A DNA stretch of 64,000 bases from Symbiodinium natans (Eukaryota; Sar; Dinophyceae; Suessiales; Symbiodiniaceae): NCBI GenBank assembly GCA_905221605.1, contig CAJNDS010000564.1, forward strand, positions 48,595 to 112,594, given 5' to 3'. Position 1 is the stretch's first letter, and the number at the start of each line of letters is the position of its first letter. The notes under the pieces are model-generated. The model did no database searches. It had not been told where the DNA came from and saw only the letters and a program-made list of their open reading frames with translations. Below, piece by piece: positions 21,101 through 31,118 of the stretch. The translations under genes were made by a program, and so were the position numbers.

Positions 21101-24100
21101 CTTGTATGAGCTTTGATAAGTATCTGATCGTATCTGTGCAAACGATGTCGTAAAGATGATATTCATGATGGAATCATGTGTAGCGGATGCACTGCGGAGG
21201 CGCTCTCTCGCAACGATGGCCTGATCGACTTTGCCGCACCCCTGTTGTGTGACACGTGCGCCTCATGTGCGCCTAACGGACGCGTAATGTGCGTCCAATG
21301 TGGGCATGTGTGCCCCTCCAGTATCAGCAAGGCCCTTCCTTTGCCGAGGTTCCCGACTCGTCCAACTTGTCGAAAGTGCTCAAAGAGCACAATGGGGCTG
21401 CTTCCTTGGCCAAACCTGAGTTTGCCGACACTGCTCAAGCACTGCAACATCTGTCGAGCTGCTTTGCCTCGTGTGTGACTGATGGTAGTAGTCGGCGGTT
21501 TGCGCGGAATTACCTAGACCGAGTAGCGCGTCTAGGGGCACAAAGCAATGAGTCAGACCCAAGTGCCTGCGACCAATTACACAGTCTGAAAAACACGGTG
21601 ACGATCCAACTCCGAAAGCCTTACAGCCATTGATGGCGTTAAAACGCAAGGATAAGGCACGCCGTCAAGCAGGGGCTTCCTCAGTTGCAGCTGCTCTGTG
21701 TCTGCATGGTCGTGTTCACTTTCGCGAATACGCACTTGCCAACGCATCATGCTCTGCCATGTCTGGCTTGGCACATCCTCACACACAAACGTCACAAACC
21801 AGAAAGACCTAAGGATATCCAGCAGTTCTTCCGCGCCCATCATCCTGTGCCAGCCTTGTTGATTACCGCGTTTCAGTTTCCGGTCGGAACTGAGCACGAG
21901 AGTCACGAGAGGCGGATGCTGGTGGCCAGCGAGGCCAAAACAAGGGCGACGACGCGCAGCTCTCTCAGCCAAACTGCTCCGGACCGTCAGCAACAGCGAC
22001 GACTTGCCTTGCACATTGTACACTGCATACCATTCACAGGACTCGCCTGGCAAAGTGCTCTTGCAGAACTGTTGGGTTTTGTCATCTCTCCCAGGCCGAG
22101 CGGATGGGGTCCACAGAACTCCTATGGCATCAAGGCCGAGGCCGCAACATTGACGTTGGGTCGAGGTAGTGCGGTGGTGCGACTGATGGGTTGAGATCTC
22201 AGAATGCAATCATGCTTTGACTTTCTGAAATCAGGTGCTGGAGAACTTTGCCGCCGGCTGAGTGGTGCACTCTGTACCAGCCTTCGGTGGCTGAGAATGC
22301 GTTGCTGAGGTCCGCAGCTGTGCTGGCTACTGCGTGCGAAGCTCAGCTTGAGTTCACCTCCTGAGTCCTGCACTCCGGGACTCGAAGAGCTCAGGTCATC
22401 ACTTACATCCTGGGCATCGGGGACCGTCATCTGGACAACCTCATGGTCGGGGTCGCAAGATGTCGCAAGATGTCGCAAAGCCTTTTTGAAAATGCGAAAC
22501 ATGGGCATCCAGCCACTCGTACTAGCTTGCTAACGACTCCATCAAACCACGAGCGAAACACTCTTCCCAAAGAGTAAGCCGCATTTCGCTTGATTCTTTT
22601 TGTTCCCAGACGGAAGGCGCATTCATTCACCCAAGTGCAATTCGGAGCCAAACCACCACTGCACACACGCATCGTTTCCGCGTTTCAGGTGACCACGGAT
22701 GGCAAGCTCTTCCACATAGACTTCGGGTTCATCTTGGGTGGCGGGCTTGATGCTGGGACTTGACTCGGACTTCACAGATTCGGGAGCTGACACGGGGCTA
22801 GACTCTGCCAGGCAAAGATCCCAAGCCGTTCCCGCCACCTATGCGCATCTGCAAGGCGGAAGCCAGAATGATCAAATGTGTTTCTGCGTGTTTCTACTCT
22901 GTTTCTCCCCCAGCCGCCTCAATGTGCCTCAATACCTGTGGGGTCCGGCAAGCCAGGAGATGGTGGAAGGCCAGACTGTTCGTATCAGGGCATCATGCAT
23001 CAACAAGCCTTTTTCATGGAATTTCCTCCTGGTTGTGCCAGGGATGGGTGGCAACCCTTCTCCCGGATACCAGTCCTTCAAGTCCAAATGTTGCAGGGCC
23101 CTCGTAGATTTCGGGCAGCACCCATCGCTTGCTGTGCTTTATCATCTTGCAGATTAGTGTTGGCGATCCGATGCATCCATTTTTGACTTCAGACTGTGTG
23201 GCGGCATATTTTGCAAGCAGAATTCCTCAGTTGTTGGCCATAGGCCACTGGGCCATCAGCACACTCCAGTTTCTTGTCGAGATCGCAATTGTGCAGGGAG
23301 CCGGTGAGGGTGTGAGCCCTTCCCTTGCGCGGGCCAAGCAGGGGCATCATCAAAACGAGTTGATGTGCGCATAAGAAACGTAAACAGACAGTAGATAGGA
23401 GCCGGCGGCTCAGGAGCCAAAGAGGTGGGACAGGAGCATCTAGGGGCATAGGGGTGAAGGCTCGGGAGGTGGCCAGACATACACGCCCACTCGTGACTCG
23501 GGGGTGCCTAACAGCATGTGACATTGGAGCAAAACCAAGCAAGCTGGCCCTACGACCAGGCTGACTTGTGGCAAACGTGCATTTCTCCCATTTCTCCCCC
23601 CCCCCCCCCCCCCCCCCATGCCTTGCGGATGTCTGGACCCCGCTGGAAAAGCCGATTCCTCGCCCCAGGCCAGGCCTTCAAGATCTTGAGGCGACACTCC
23701 AAGTTGATCATCAACCTCCTGTACCTGATGACGGATTCTGGCATCAAGGCCCTCGAGGGAGAGATCTCGGGATGTAGAGAGCCATAAAGAAACGTTAGAC
23801 AGTTAAAGGAGCAAGCAAAGAGTCACCCACAGAGTGGAGGACATCTGCAGCGATCCCCAGTTCGCCATCCTCAAAGTGGAGCAGAAGTTCCAGGCCACGA
23901 GCGTTCTTTTTTTGAGCTTTTGAGGGATTATCGCCCGGTGCCACCATTTGAGCCGAAGGCCTTGATGGATGATGAGCAGGCAGAAGAGCCGCGAGCTTGG
24001 GGGCTGCGGCTTCGCGCATTCTTCTCTCGGTCGTATCAGCCCGTGGCACTCTGTTGCAGCTCTGTTGTTGAGGCACTTTCTGAGTCTCATCGACGAGTCG

Positions 24101-24412
24101 GTCAGTGCGCATGGCGCTTGTTGAGTCATTGAGTATGTGTCAGTGCAGATTCGGCAGGGCAAGTGGCGTTCGCAATGCTTGCAACCTGAGGCTGCTTCCT
24201 GTGTTGCTGGATATTGGCCACAAGATCTCCCTTGCCATGCAGTAACACTGAGGACATTGAAGATGAGCACAGCGCAGTCAGCTTCAAGCAACCATGTGAA
24301 CTGTCGTTGGCTCGGCAGTGCAGGACCTCTACGGAGAACTCGTCTTGTCTGCAATTCGGCCTGTGCGGCACAGACCGTTGCAGCTTTGTACAAAGAATGG
24401 GCCCATGGATGA
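8152..24412 (+). CDS. VPS34: Class III phosphatidylinositol 3-kinase (Vps34 type), multi-exon
   Basis: Phosphorylates phosphatidylinositol at the 3 position on endosomal and autophagic membranes. It is read from more than 25 short + strand exons in the order of the family: C2 (8152-9170), helical domain (13597-15276), kinase (19370-24109). Catalytic loop GIGDRHLDN is in the exon 22395-22445. The Mg-binding HIDFG and class III-type activation loop (ILGKDPKPFPPPM after splicing) span 22689-22854. The motif GDDLRQDQ is in the exon from 20773. The loop DPKPxPPPM places it with Vps34 and not class I/II PI3K or PI4K. ATG 8152 was chosen because it begins a strand reading CRFVLSADVSALVLG, as at the Vps34 N-terminus. 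The end is less certain: a frame ending in YKEWAHG stops at 24412, reminiscent of the family's final W-containing helix. Introns range from under 100 bp to over 2 kb, with GT and GC donors. Confidence 0.88.
10264..10940 (+). CDS. Small PH/GRAM-like reading unit inside the PI3K locus
   Basis: Exon 1 (10264-10473, ATG to a GTAAGC donor) encodes 70 residues containing DFDGKFQLYLSDRALRF and IPRDSVAAVTVRD. A second exon (about 10794-10940, after ccag) reads CWLFRNTHIQDGSFVEVH and AREFTRLFT, then TGA. The alternation of beta-strand-like segments, the LSDRALRFT motif and the final helix resemble a PH/GRAM-type fold of about 118 residues. The junction is out of phase as drawn, so a small exon between them or a different edge is likely. 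It lies between the PI3K C2 and helical exons on the same strand. It could be a nested gene or, if the terminal stop is skipped by splicing, an inserted PI3K domain. The fold call is inference. Confidence 0.4.
12495..12536. repeat. Three tandem near-palindromic 13-mers
   Basis: ggtccactatag, tggtccactctag and tggtccactaaag follow one another. Each contains agtgg-t-ccact-type self-complementarity, so the block can fold into alternative hairpins. It sits in a long intron of the PI3K gene. Confidence 0.7.
13597..15276 (+). other. VPS34: PI3K block: helical (PIK accessory) domain exons
   Basis: Exons in order: about 13597-13660 (NP-type motif HPALLKSKRLGRS), about 13790-13853 (RPSAAELRDLVRSSKARTVP, donor gtgagg), 14103-14149 (SEEKDLLFRFRWSLT), 14344-14394 (GALTKFLHAVDWSH), 14575-about 14607 (ERNHAIELLGR), about 14875-14921 (SPVDIDDALELLSK), 14985-15020 (DFSGLQEVRHHA), 15110-15166 (RLQNASDADLQLYLLQLVQ), 15231-about 15276 (ALRYEPLNAMQE). 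Joined in this order they match the Vps34 helical domain from the WKFRYYLT-like region to YLLQLVQALKYE. The 15167 intron uses a GC donor (gcatgt) and all joins shown are in phase. Confidence 0.85.
15415..15489. repeat. 9-bp tandem repeat, about 8 copies of ttggcacac
   Basis: Perfect copies of the 9-mer ttggcacac. As 9 is divisible by 3, it reads as a regular tripeptide in every frame (Leu-Gly-Thr, Thr-Trp-His, Trp-His-Thr). It lies just after the last helical-domain exon of the PI3K and is most likely intronic. Confidence 0.85.
15793..17593 (+). CDS. Ser/Pro-rich and coiled-coil exon block between PI3K helical and kinase exons
   Basis: At least seven + strand exon-like segments. 15793-about 15969 is acidic and Ser/Pro-rich (SPSFTFTPPPAEPSDVDLP). 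16303-16378 reads EEMEEKLREETARRRAA. 16410-16512 reads AEEQVERLTVVAKALA. 16578-16672 reads ELEEQLVAQRTKNFLLMET. 16753-16860 reads AEVKEKYESLCRKHRILQAE. 16958-17053 reads LHLERIAECTEIFNRVNREN. A final Pro/Ser-rich stretch lies at about 17129-17593. The charged heptad-like runs indicate coiled coil. Human Vps34 has a short Ser/Pro-rich linker at this same point, so these exons may be an enlarged PI3K linker. Alternatively they form a separate nested gene starting near ATG 15833. No specific family is recognised. Confidence 0.55.
17643..17674. repeat. 9-bp tandem repeat gactttgtg
   Basis: About three and a half copies of gactttgtg, intronic or intergenic between the coiled-coil block and the PI3K kinase exons. 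Its flanks (17675-19369) show no conserved exon that I recognise, although one open segment near 18180-18260 is possible. Confidence 0.8.
19370..24412 (+). other. VPS34: PI3K block: end of helical domain and kinase domain exons
   Basis: 19370-19427 (FLIRRAVSCPSLATLLYWY), about 19682-19780 (EVRQRLLEALSKDG), 20773-about 20814 (VMVKEGDDLRQDQC), 20938-about 21000 (LVLQLIILMDSILKRYGL), 21056-about 21089 (LTPYQVIALSP), about 21143-21175 (HDGIM), 21350-about 21390 (VPDSSNLSKVLKEHNG), 21813-21852 (DIQQFFRAHHPVP), 22395-22445 (VITYILGIGDRHLDNLM), 22689-22738 (VTTDGKLFHIDFGFILG), 22812-22854 (KDPKPFPPPMRICK), 22957-22969 (EMVE, a 13-base micro-exon), 23042-23097 (GMGGNPSPGYQSFKSKCCR), 23674-about 23757 (AFKILRRHSKLIINLLYLM), 23833-about 23902 (VEDICSDPQFAILKVEQKF), about 23959-23990 (LMDDEQAE), 24072-24109 (HFLSLIDESVSA). 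Catalytic DRH...N and DFG residues are intact. The N-lobe exon carrying the ATP-binding lysine was not located. Confidence 0.88.
23597..23617. repeat. Poly-C run (21)
   Basis: Twenty-one consecutive C residues inside the GC-AG intron between PI3K exons 23042-23097 and 23674-23757. Its length in the assembly may not be exact. Confidence 0.9.
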
Positions 24413-24623
24413 CAGTCCATGCCGACGGACAGTCTTGTTCCGCTCCCGAGGGCAGTTCTGTGAATGTTGTGTGCAAACTGTTCAAGACGTCTCAGTACCC
24501 TTCCAAGCCAGCGAGCAACGCTGTTCCCTGGCAGCATGGATCCGGGCTCATGAATCCGACTCGTGCGGGCGACGCCGAAAGGTTATTATGCATAGGTCCA
24601 ACACATGCTGACTTCTCCTGACC

Positions 24624-26290
24624 ATGGGAGACCTCTCTGCGTTCATCACAAGCAGGGAGACAGCCAAGCCGAAGAGGACTTCCGCAAGGCCACAGTAAGT
24701 TCTCTCGTTGAATCTCGTCGATGCCAGATTGTGTTGCTTGGAGTGAAAATTTCCGAGGCAGTCCTGCAGCTGGCAGTGACTGGTGGGGGCTGGCCCGCTG
24801 ACTTCAAGCGACGGCTGCGTTACATTCTGGAGGGCCGGTGCCAGGCGTTTGGGATCGTTTGGGCATAGCAGTTCTGGAGGCTGAACTTGATCGGAAGTGA
24901 AGCTGGCGTCAGGCGACAGCCTGTGCCGAAGCCCCGAAGCCCATCGAACTCGAGGTGGGAGTGGACCTGTGTCGCAAAGAGTTTGAAGAAAAAGGCAAGC
25001 AACATCAAGCAACAGGTCGATTTGCCCTTTACTTCTCCCAGAGCCCGCAGTAGCGGCGCTGCGCACCAGGCATCACCGGGTTTTTGCCGGGCCGAGAGGC
25101 GTAGAATGGCATAGAATAGCAGAAAAGTACATTGAAGTGCCGGCAACTGATACCCGGCATTTGGCTTTGCAAGAGTGCCAATCTCGCCACATGTGGATTT
25201 TTCTCCTTATCGGGAAGATGGGGCACGTGGGACAAGCCGAGCGCCCCAGAATCGGCCACCAGCGCGCGTGATATGTGCGGAGCAGAACCATGGAACCGAC
25301 AGCTCTGTTGCTTAGAAAGGGTTTACATTTTACATGATTCGCAAATCCTGTATGTTGGGAGGGGTGCTGCAAATGTCACAGAAACAGCCTATTTCTCGGC
25401 ATATTACACAGAAGCGGGTGTTTCTTTACTGGGCCACCTGCTGCAAGGCTCTTCTTGGCCTTGGTGAAATGACTGGAATCCCTTTATTCAAGGCCGCAGG
25501 CACAGAGTCATGCAAAAACTGCAAGAAGGTGCCGTAGACCATCAAAGACCTGCGACTGAGGCCAGAGCAGATCTATATCGCTCTGAAGGCCCCTCTGCCA
25601 GTGGCTTGGGAAGGTCCTGAGAAATGTCAGGGACACTCAGGGACCAGGGAGAATCGAGTCAAGCTCTGAGGTTGTGTTGAGTAATGCGGGCATCGCGCAG
25701 TCAAGAGACTGCCAGACACTCAGAATGCCCTTTCGCTACAAAAGTTTCTGACATGGGCGAAGGGAAAGTGGAGTGCGGCCAATGGCGAATTTTGCTCGCA
25801 ACTTTTGAGGCTTCGCCTTCCGTGGAGCCAACAGTAGCCTTGCGCTGCGTTTGGCAGACCATGGTTGTGACTCAGTCCGTGTGCGGCTTTCCTTGTCACG
25901 GGCTGACAAAGCATGGCCAAAGTAGCCAAAGTAGCCGTGCCCTACAGGCTTGGACGGATTCCGAGCTCGCCAGCTTGTCATCGAGCAGGTGTCCAATCTC
26001 CATTTCGGCTGCACAGCATGTCGGTCCGAACTTAGGGTTGCGGTCCTTCAAATCGAGCACAGCAAGCATGGGAGCAAAGTCATGCGCACATCCCATGTGC
26101 ACACCTCAGAGGCATTGGGCTCCCTCAAGGGGCAAAAGCAGTGGGGTCTCTGCAGCAATAGTTGCGGAAGATGAAGCTCGACGAGGTGAAAGCAGAGGAG
26201 GAGAGATGCACCAGAGGCAACTCACATCAGGAAAGTCACCGGAACAAGCAAGTCAAAGAAGATCATGCAGGAGTCGAGAATGGGTGACAG
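24624..26290 (+). CDS. Putative multi-exon gene, product unknown
   Basis: Begins about 210 bases after the PI3K stop. Exon 1 runs from ATG 24624 to 24694 with a perfect GTAAGT donor and encodes MGDLSAFITSRETAKPKR. Further likely exons: about 24939-25040 (IELEVGVDLCRKEFEEKGK), about 25446-25527 (LLGLGEMTGIPLFKAAGTE, donor gtgccg), 25539-25613 (IKDLRLRPEQIYIALKAPL, donor gtcctg), about 25946-26034 (DGFRARQLVIEQVSNLHF), and about 26172-26290, charged (MKLDEVKAEEERC). I recognise no family. The order and unity of these exons are inferred only from strand, spacing and open frames. Confidence 0.4.
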
Positions 26291-26552
26291 AGAGCCGCGC
26301 AACTGCATGAGCACCCAAACGAAAACAAAGGATCTGCTGATCTACTTGATGACACAGGCCGAACGTGGCAGATTCAAGACACCAAGCGAGATCCTGATCC
26401 GGAAATTGAGCCTAGTATGGCGCCTGAAGGAAGCGGGAATCAGCCACTACCGGTGGCCGTCAGACCGATTAGACAGTCACCAAGTAGGGACACGGGTTAG
26501 GTACGACACCTTCATGACTGTATCACTACGATCTCACTGAGAAGCAGCCGGC

Positions 26553-26571
26553 GGGGGGGGGGGGGGGGGGG
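26553..26571. repeat. Poly-G run (19)
   Basis: Nineteen consecutive G in otherwise unremarkable DNA. The stretch 26572-27050 holds no gene that I recognise. Confidence 0.9.
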
Positions 26572-27069
26572 ACATTTGGACATCACAAGCGCGCAGCCAC
26601 ATGCAGCCCAAACAATACACATGCTCACTGCCACCATCAGTTTCAAATGTAGAAACAGCACAATCTTGTAGTTGGTGCTATCAATGCGGGACAACAAGAA
26701 CGTTCAACATGACCGACAAGATGTCTCTAATCAATTCTTAAAACAGTTCACAACGGCAGGAAGCCAAAGATTCCAGAAGAGCTAGCAAAAGACAGCAATC
26801 TTAGAATCAAGCGTGCAGTCAAATGTGACCAATCAAGAAACATCTTAACCAGGAGATCGACAATCAACAGTACAAGTGGTTGGGGCAAAACTACTGGCTC
26901 GACCAGTGCTCAAATCACTGAGCTCCACCAGAGTGATGGTCCCAGGGCTGCAGAATACCTGCAACATGTGCGACAAAGAATCGTGAAGCATTGGCAAATT
27001 TTACAGGCAATGAGAGTTCTTCATTCCAACGTTCGGATTCTTGTGCTCCATCGGAGCTGATCTCTTGTA

Positions 27070-27360
27070 TTATGCTGTTGTTGGTCTGAATTCATCTAAT
27101 GCGCAGGTGGAATTCTGATAGCTAGTCAAAAACATTGGCATCTGGAGGTAGTCTACCTTCTTCAAGTCGTGTTGCATGATCTGTAAGGGCTCAAGTCCAT
27201 ACAGCATTTCTGGATTTACGATGGCATTGTAACTTCCATTCGGTACTCGTTTGCTTGTCCCGAAGGAAACCTTCAACTGTTTGATTGCTTTGGTGGCAAT
27301 GGCAAGCAGCTGGTTGTTTACGCAGTACAATGGATCCTTCGTGGCCTTGTGCAGTTGATG
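27070..27360 (-). mobile_element. Decayed non-LTR (LINE) reverse transcriptase C-terminal fragment
   Basis: On the - strand a frame of about 90 residues reads LLAIATKAIKQLKVSFGTSK, then NPEMLYGLEPLQIMQHDLKK and VDYLQMPMF. This is the pattern that follows the reverse transcriptase palm in LINE-type elements (K/L-L-Y-G-L-E-x-L...Q-L-x-x-L-D-x-F-Q). It stops at a TAA near 27070. I find no intact YxDD palm or endonuclease in continuity, so this is a truncated remnant. It is the only recognisable protein-coding signal on the - strand. Confidence 0.5.
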
Positions 27361-27889
27361 TGCGTCTGTTGGCTATTAGGTTGATGCGCATGCGCCAGTA
27401 GGGCCAAAACCCAAAACCGCGCAATTTCCAGCCCTTGTAGACAAAAATCTTCAACGGGTTGCTAGAGTGTCGGGCCTGCCAGGACACATCCTTAGATCAG
27501 ATAGATGTGATCCACTTGGGGCGGGGATGGTTGAATTTGCAACTGCATCGACAAGAAAGGGCTTTAACAGAAACGGGAGGTTGGTTTCCGGAAACGACCA
27601 AAGCTTCCCAGTAAGTCCCGTCGTGGTTAAGTCAAGAGCGATGTCGGTTTGTTTCTGGGTGCCTTTTTGCGAGTGTGTCTGCATAGCTTTGTGCCAGCCT
27701 GCTCGCTGGGCGGCGCTGCGGCCACGTTCTGCTCCGCGGCGCTTTGCCGTTTTCGGGTTGCCGAATTTGGCGAGTCAGGCAAAGGCCGGTTCTGCTGAAC
27801 CAAGAGCCTCGGTGAATCGGTTTTGATTGAAACACAGCTGTTGCAGGTAGGCGAGGGCCCGTGCTCGAGCCGCGTTTGGTTGGTATGTG

Positions 27890-27988
27890 AAACTGCTTCA
27901 ACAAGTATTCGGAGCATCCACCAGATGGGCAGGTACACAGAATTTCTGGGCAGCTTCGAATATGCTGCTGCGGGGCCTGCAGCACAGG
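27890..27988 (+). CDS. Orphan exon, unknown protein
   Basis: An open frame reading IHQMGRYTEFLGSFEYAAAG ends at a good gtgagc donor (about 27989). No homology is recognised. It could belong to the same gene as the exons upstream of the LINE fragment or to a separate one. Confidence 0.3.
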
Positions 27989-28740
27989 TGAGCCAGAATC
28001 TTCCTGGCCTTGTCTGGCTATGTCTCCGAACCCATTTTGCAGGCGTTTCACCTGCCGCCGGCGCTGGTTAAGGGTCTACGTCTTGTCTTTGCAGGACGGT
28101 GCTCTCGACATGTTGTGAGTGTAGCTGCGCAACCCACCGGCTCGCTTCCAGCAGGGTTGCTTGCGGTAGACTAGGTGCCCCTCATGTCGAAAAATTGACT
28201 TCGGTTGCTTGCAAGCAAGCTGATGCAAGGACCTGAATGGGGCGAGAGCTACATCTGCCTGTATCGTGTGAAAGTGTTTGAGGCCAGGAGTGAGTTGCCT
28301 TTTGAAGGCTGCTTACTTTACTTAGTGGGCAGGTTGTGTCTTGTCTCTGATCATTGCCAGGATAGTGGATCCGTTTGCAGCGGGCATCGCACTGCTGCTG
28401 TTCTGCCTAGGCGCTGTCAGCAGCACAAATGCGTGTACAACAGAATTCTCACGCCTGGCTTCCACCCCTTGCCGCCGCAGGCCGTGAACAGCAGCCAAGT
28501 GAGATGCCGAATTCAACAGTTCATTTAAACGTAGATGCCATCACTGCATTCGAGGTTCCGCATCAATCAATGTTCTATCTTGCCAGAAGCACCATGCGGT
28601 TTTTTTCTGAGCTTCCTTGAATCCGGGGCCCCTTGGCTGTGATGGCTTTTCATGCATTCAAATGTCAGGAATGCACGGCCAAATGCTTGAAGGCTCTCCA
28701 CTTCATGACATAGCGCAGTGCATTCTCAACAGAACTGAAG

Positions 28741-28888
28741 CACTTGAAGCACTGGAGTCTGAGCTTCCTGAGCCGGAGTCCAGCTGGAGAGCCATGCATT
28801 CGGATTAATGTGAAGGCAGCTTGCATGGGGACCGGCAGAGCCGCGCCGCAAGGCAACACAGCTCTAGCAGATCTTGCCTTGGAGCAAA
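28741..28888 (+). CDS. Orphan exon, unknown protein
   Basis: One frame reads EPCIRINVKAACMGTGRAAP, then NTALADLALEQK, and meets a gtgagg donor. Together with 27890-27988 it suggests a gene between 27.4 and 29.0 kb. The rest of 28080-29640 shows nothing that I can identify. Confidence 0.3.
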
Positions 28889-29640
28889 AGGTGAGGCGGC
28901 CGTGTCACGCGTATCTTGAACTTGGTGAACTTGGGATGTGGGAGAGTTTGAGTTCCCACCCGAACCTACCCATGCTGGACCACGAATTTACTAGCGGTTC
29001 CAAACCGAGCTGAAGCCAGACCATGTTGGACACCTTGGCCTCTCCTCAACAAAGGGAATGGGCTTTTCAACAAGAGCTTGGGTCACAGGTGCATCGAACA
29101 GTAGGTGCGATGGAGCCCAACCATCTGGGCTGCCGAGCCTGAGATATTTGTCGAACTTAGGAGAGCTCCTGGTGTTCTATCTTGTGCTGATGTTTGAGTA
29201 TGAGTAAAGCCTCGCTGAATACATAGCTGCGTGGTCGTACTCATGTCTCGTGGGTTCCCGGCCCAAACCCCTGGGGTATCCGTACATGCAGTGTCTTTGC
29301 TTCGGCTTGGGTAGACATGTCCATTCTCCGCCAGAGTGCTTGCTGGTATAGTGTGAGTCCATGCAACCATTGTGTTTTTTGTATTTTGATGAGCACCAAT
29401 GGACCAACGTTCTAAGAACCGCCCTCTCATCTCAGGCACTACTCATATCGTTTTGTTTTGTTCAAGGCCACACCCTATGGCATCCGATAGCGAACCCGTT
29501 TCACTCCATGTTCTGGCCTCCTCGCCTACACTTTCTGCTTTGGGTGTGGATTGATCGTGGTAGTGTTCAGGCTGCCCAAATCTTGGCTGAGACTTGGACT
29601 GAATTTGTTGCAGATTGATTTGTGTTTCTCTCGCAAAGTT

Positions 29641-30862
29641 ATGGCAACTGCAACACTCAAGTTGTTGAGTTGTCTTCCGGATAAAAAGGAGTCCCACTCC
29701 GACTCGTTTCTGAAGAACAGGGATCTGCCTTTGAACGTACTGAGCTTTTTGCAATGGAATATACATAACGAGTGCTTCTTGTCGTGCCAAGAGACGAAAC
29801 TGCCTGGCCACTGTGATGCTTCCTATCCGCACTGCAAGGAGAATGCGACTGAGCAGTTAAGAAGCATGCTCACTGAAGGCAACGGCGCTCTGGACTTTGC
29901 TGGCGTTGAGCAGATGGCAGACGAACAGCTCGCAACAAATCAGGTTGATGTAGAGTGGGGACAGATCTATCATACTTGCGGTGGTGAGAACGGCTTTGGG
30001 GCTGCACCTTTTGACATCGCCATGCTCCTGTACCGCAAATCAAAGTGGGAAGTGAAACAGGTAAATGGTACCTTTCTGCAGCCATTCGGCGGATGCATGG
30101 AGAGAGCCGATGGTGGTGAGGGCCCAACAAACTACCGGGCTTTCCTTGGTCAGGCCTTCGTTCACAAGCACAGCAGGTTCGAGGTGCTGGTGGTCGTCGC
30201 ACACTTCCCACATATAAAGAGATATTCTGAGGAGATCCTCAGGCTGTCAGCTGCTTTGACGTCATTTCGCGCGTCTTCTGGCGTAAATCAGGCTCGTCCG
30301 GGGGAGGCTGTTGCCTCTGGAGTTGACAGCCCAAAGACTCTGTTGATTTGTTGCCCAGTAGCCTGTGCGTGTTCATGGTTAGGATGGCCTGCAACGAACT
30401 GTTAAGACCAGTTGATTTGTCGACAGCTGTCATGTAGACCATGCCCTAGACAGCCTATGAATGCCCTGAGTACTTGAGAAGGTGGTCTTAATCGCGGACA
30501 CAAACCGGGAAAGAACGGCCGGAGAGATCATGGCTGATATTTACCCGAATGTGACAGGCGTTGTGGGCAGCGCCCAACAGAAAACCTGCTGCTATCCGAT
30601 CTACCTGCATGCGTTTGATCGCGTCATCGCTGGAGGCTTCCCAGCCAAGGAAGCCTCCATGAAGACAATCTTTCCGTTCGGAACTGAGGGCGGCCATCAA
30701 CCGCCAGCATGGGCCACCGTCAACATGCACGATCCCATCATCGTGGAGTTTTCTTTGGGCAAGCTGAGCGTTGGAGGGGAAAGGTCCGCGGCAGGTCCAT
30801 GCCGGGTTTGTTTAGGAAGCTTACTTGTGCTGCTGTTCGCTGTACAACTTGTGCATACTTAG
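29641..30862 (+). CDS. Endonuclease/exonuclease/phosphatase (DNase I-like) family protein, tail-anchored
   Basis: Two exons, 29641-30282 and 30482-30862, joined in phase 0 by a GTAAAT...AG intron, give about 340 residues from ATG. Motifs of the EEP fold occur in order: VLSFLQWNIHNE (first strand with its Asn), FDIAMLLYRKSKW (core strand), VVVAHFPH (catalytic His), VVLIADTNRE (Asp-x-Asn), and NMHDPIIVEF near the C-terminus (the DHxP-like His). The family cleaves phosphodiester or phosphomonoester bonds in nucleic acids, inositol phosphates or lipids; the substrate cannot be told. The protein ends in a hydrophobic stretch, CLGSLLVLLFAVQLV, which suggests a tail anchor or GPI-type signal. No N-terminal signal peptide is evident. 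The open frame extends upstream of 29641 without an ATG. Confidence 0.7.
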
Positions 30863-31118
30863 TACCTCTTTCTCATATTTAGCATGCCCGCCGCCGCCTT
30901 CGCTGAGAAAAGACCTTCAGGTCTTGGGTTCCAGCTCGTGCTTCGCACAGGTTGGCACACCATTTATATGGAGGTGATAAATTGGCAGTCGTTAGCAGTG
31001 TTTGTATTGGTCTGGAACCAGGCACGGGTTTGGGCTGGTGTGCTATGATATATACCATGTGTACCTACATGATCTGTATTGAAATCGATATTATGTACAT
31101 ACTTGTCTGTATCAATTT
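30863..31118. other. Intergenic, nothing recognised
   Basis: Separates the EEP-family gene from the first copy of the tandem duplication. No open frame or repeat of note was seen. Confidence 0.4.
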
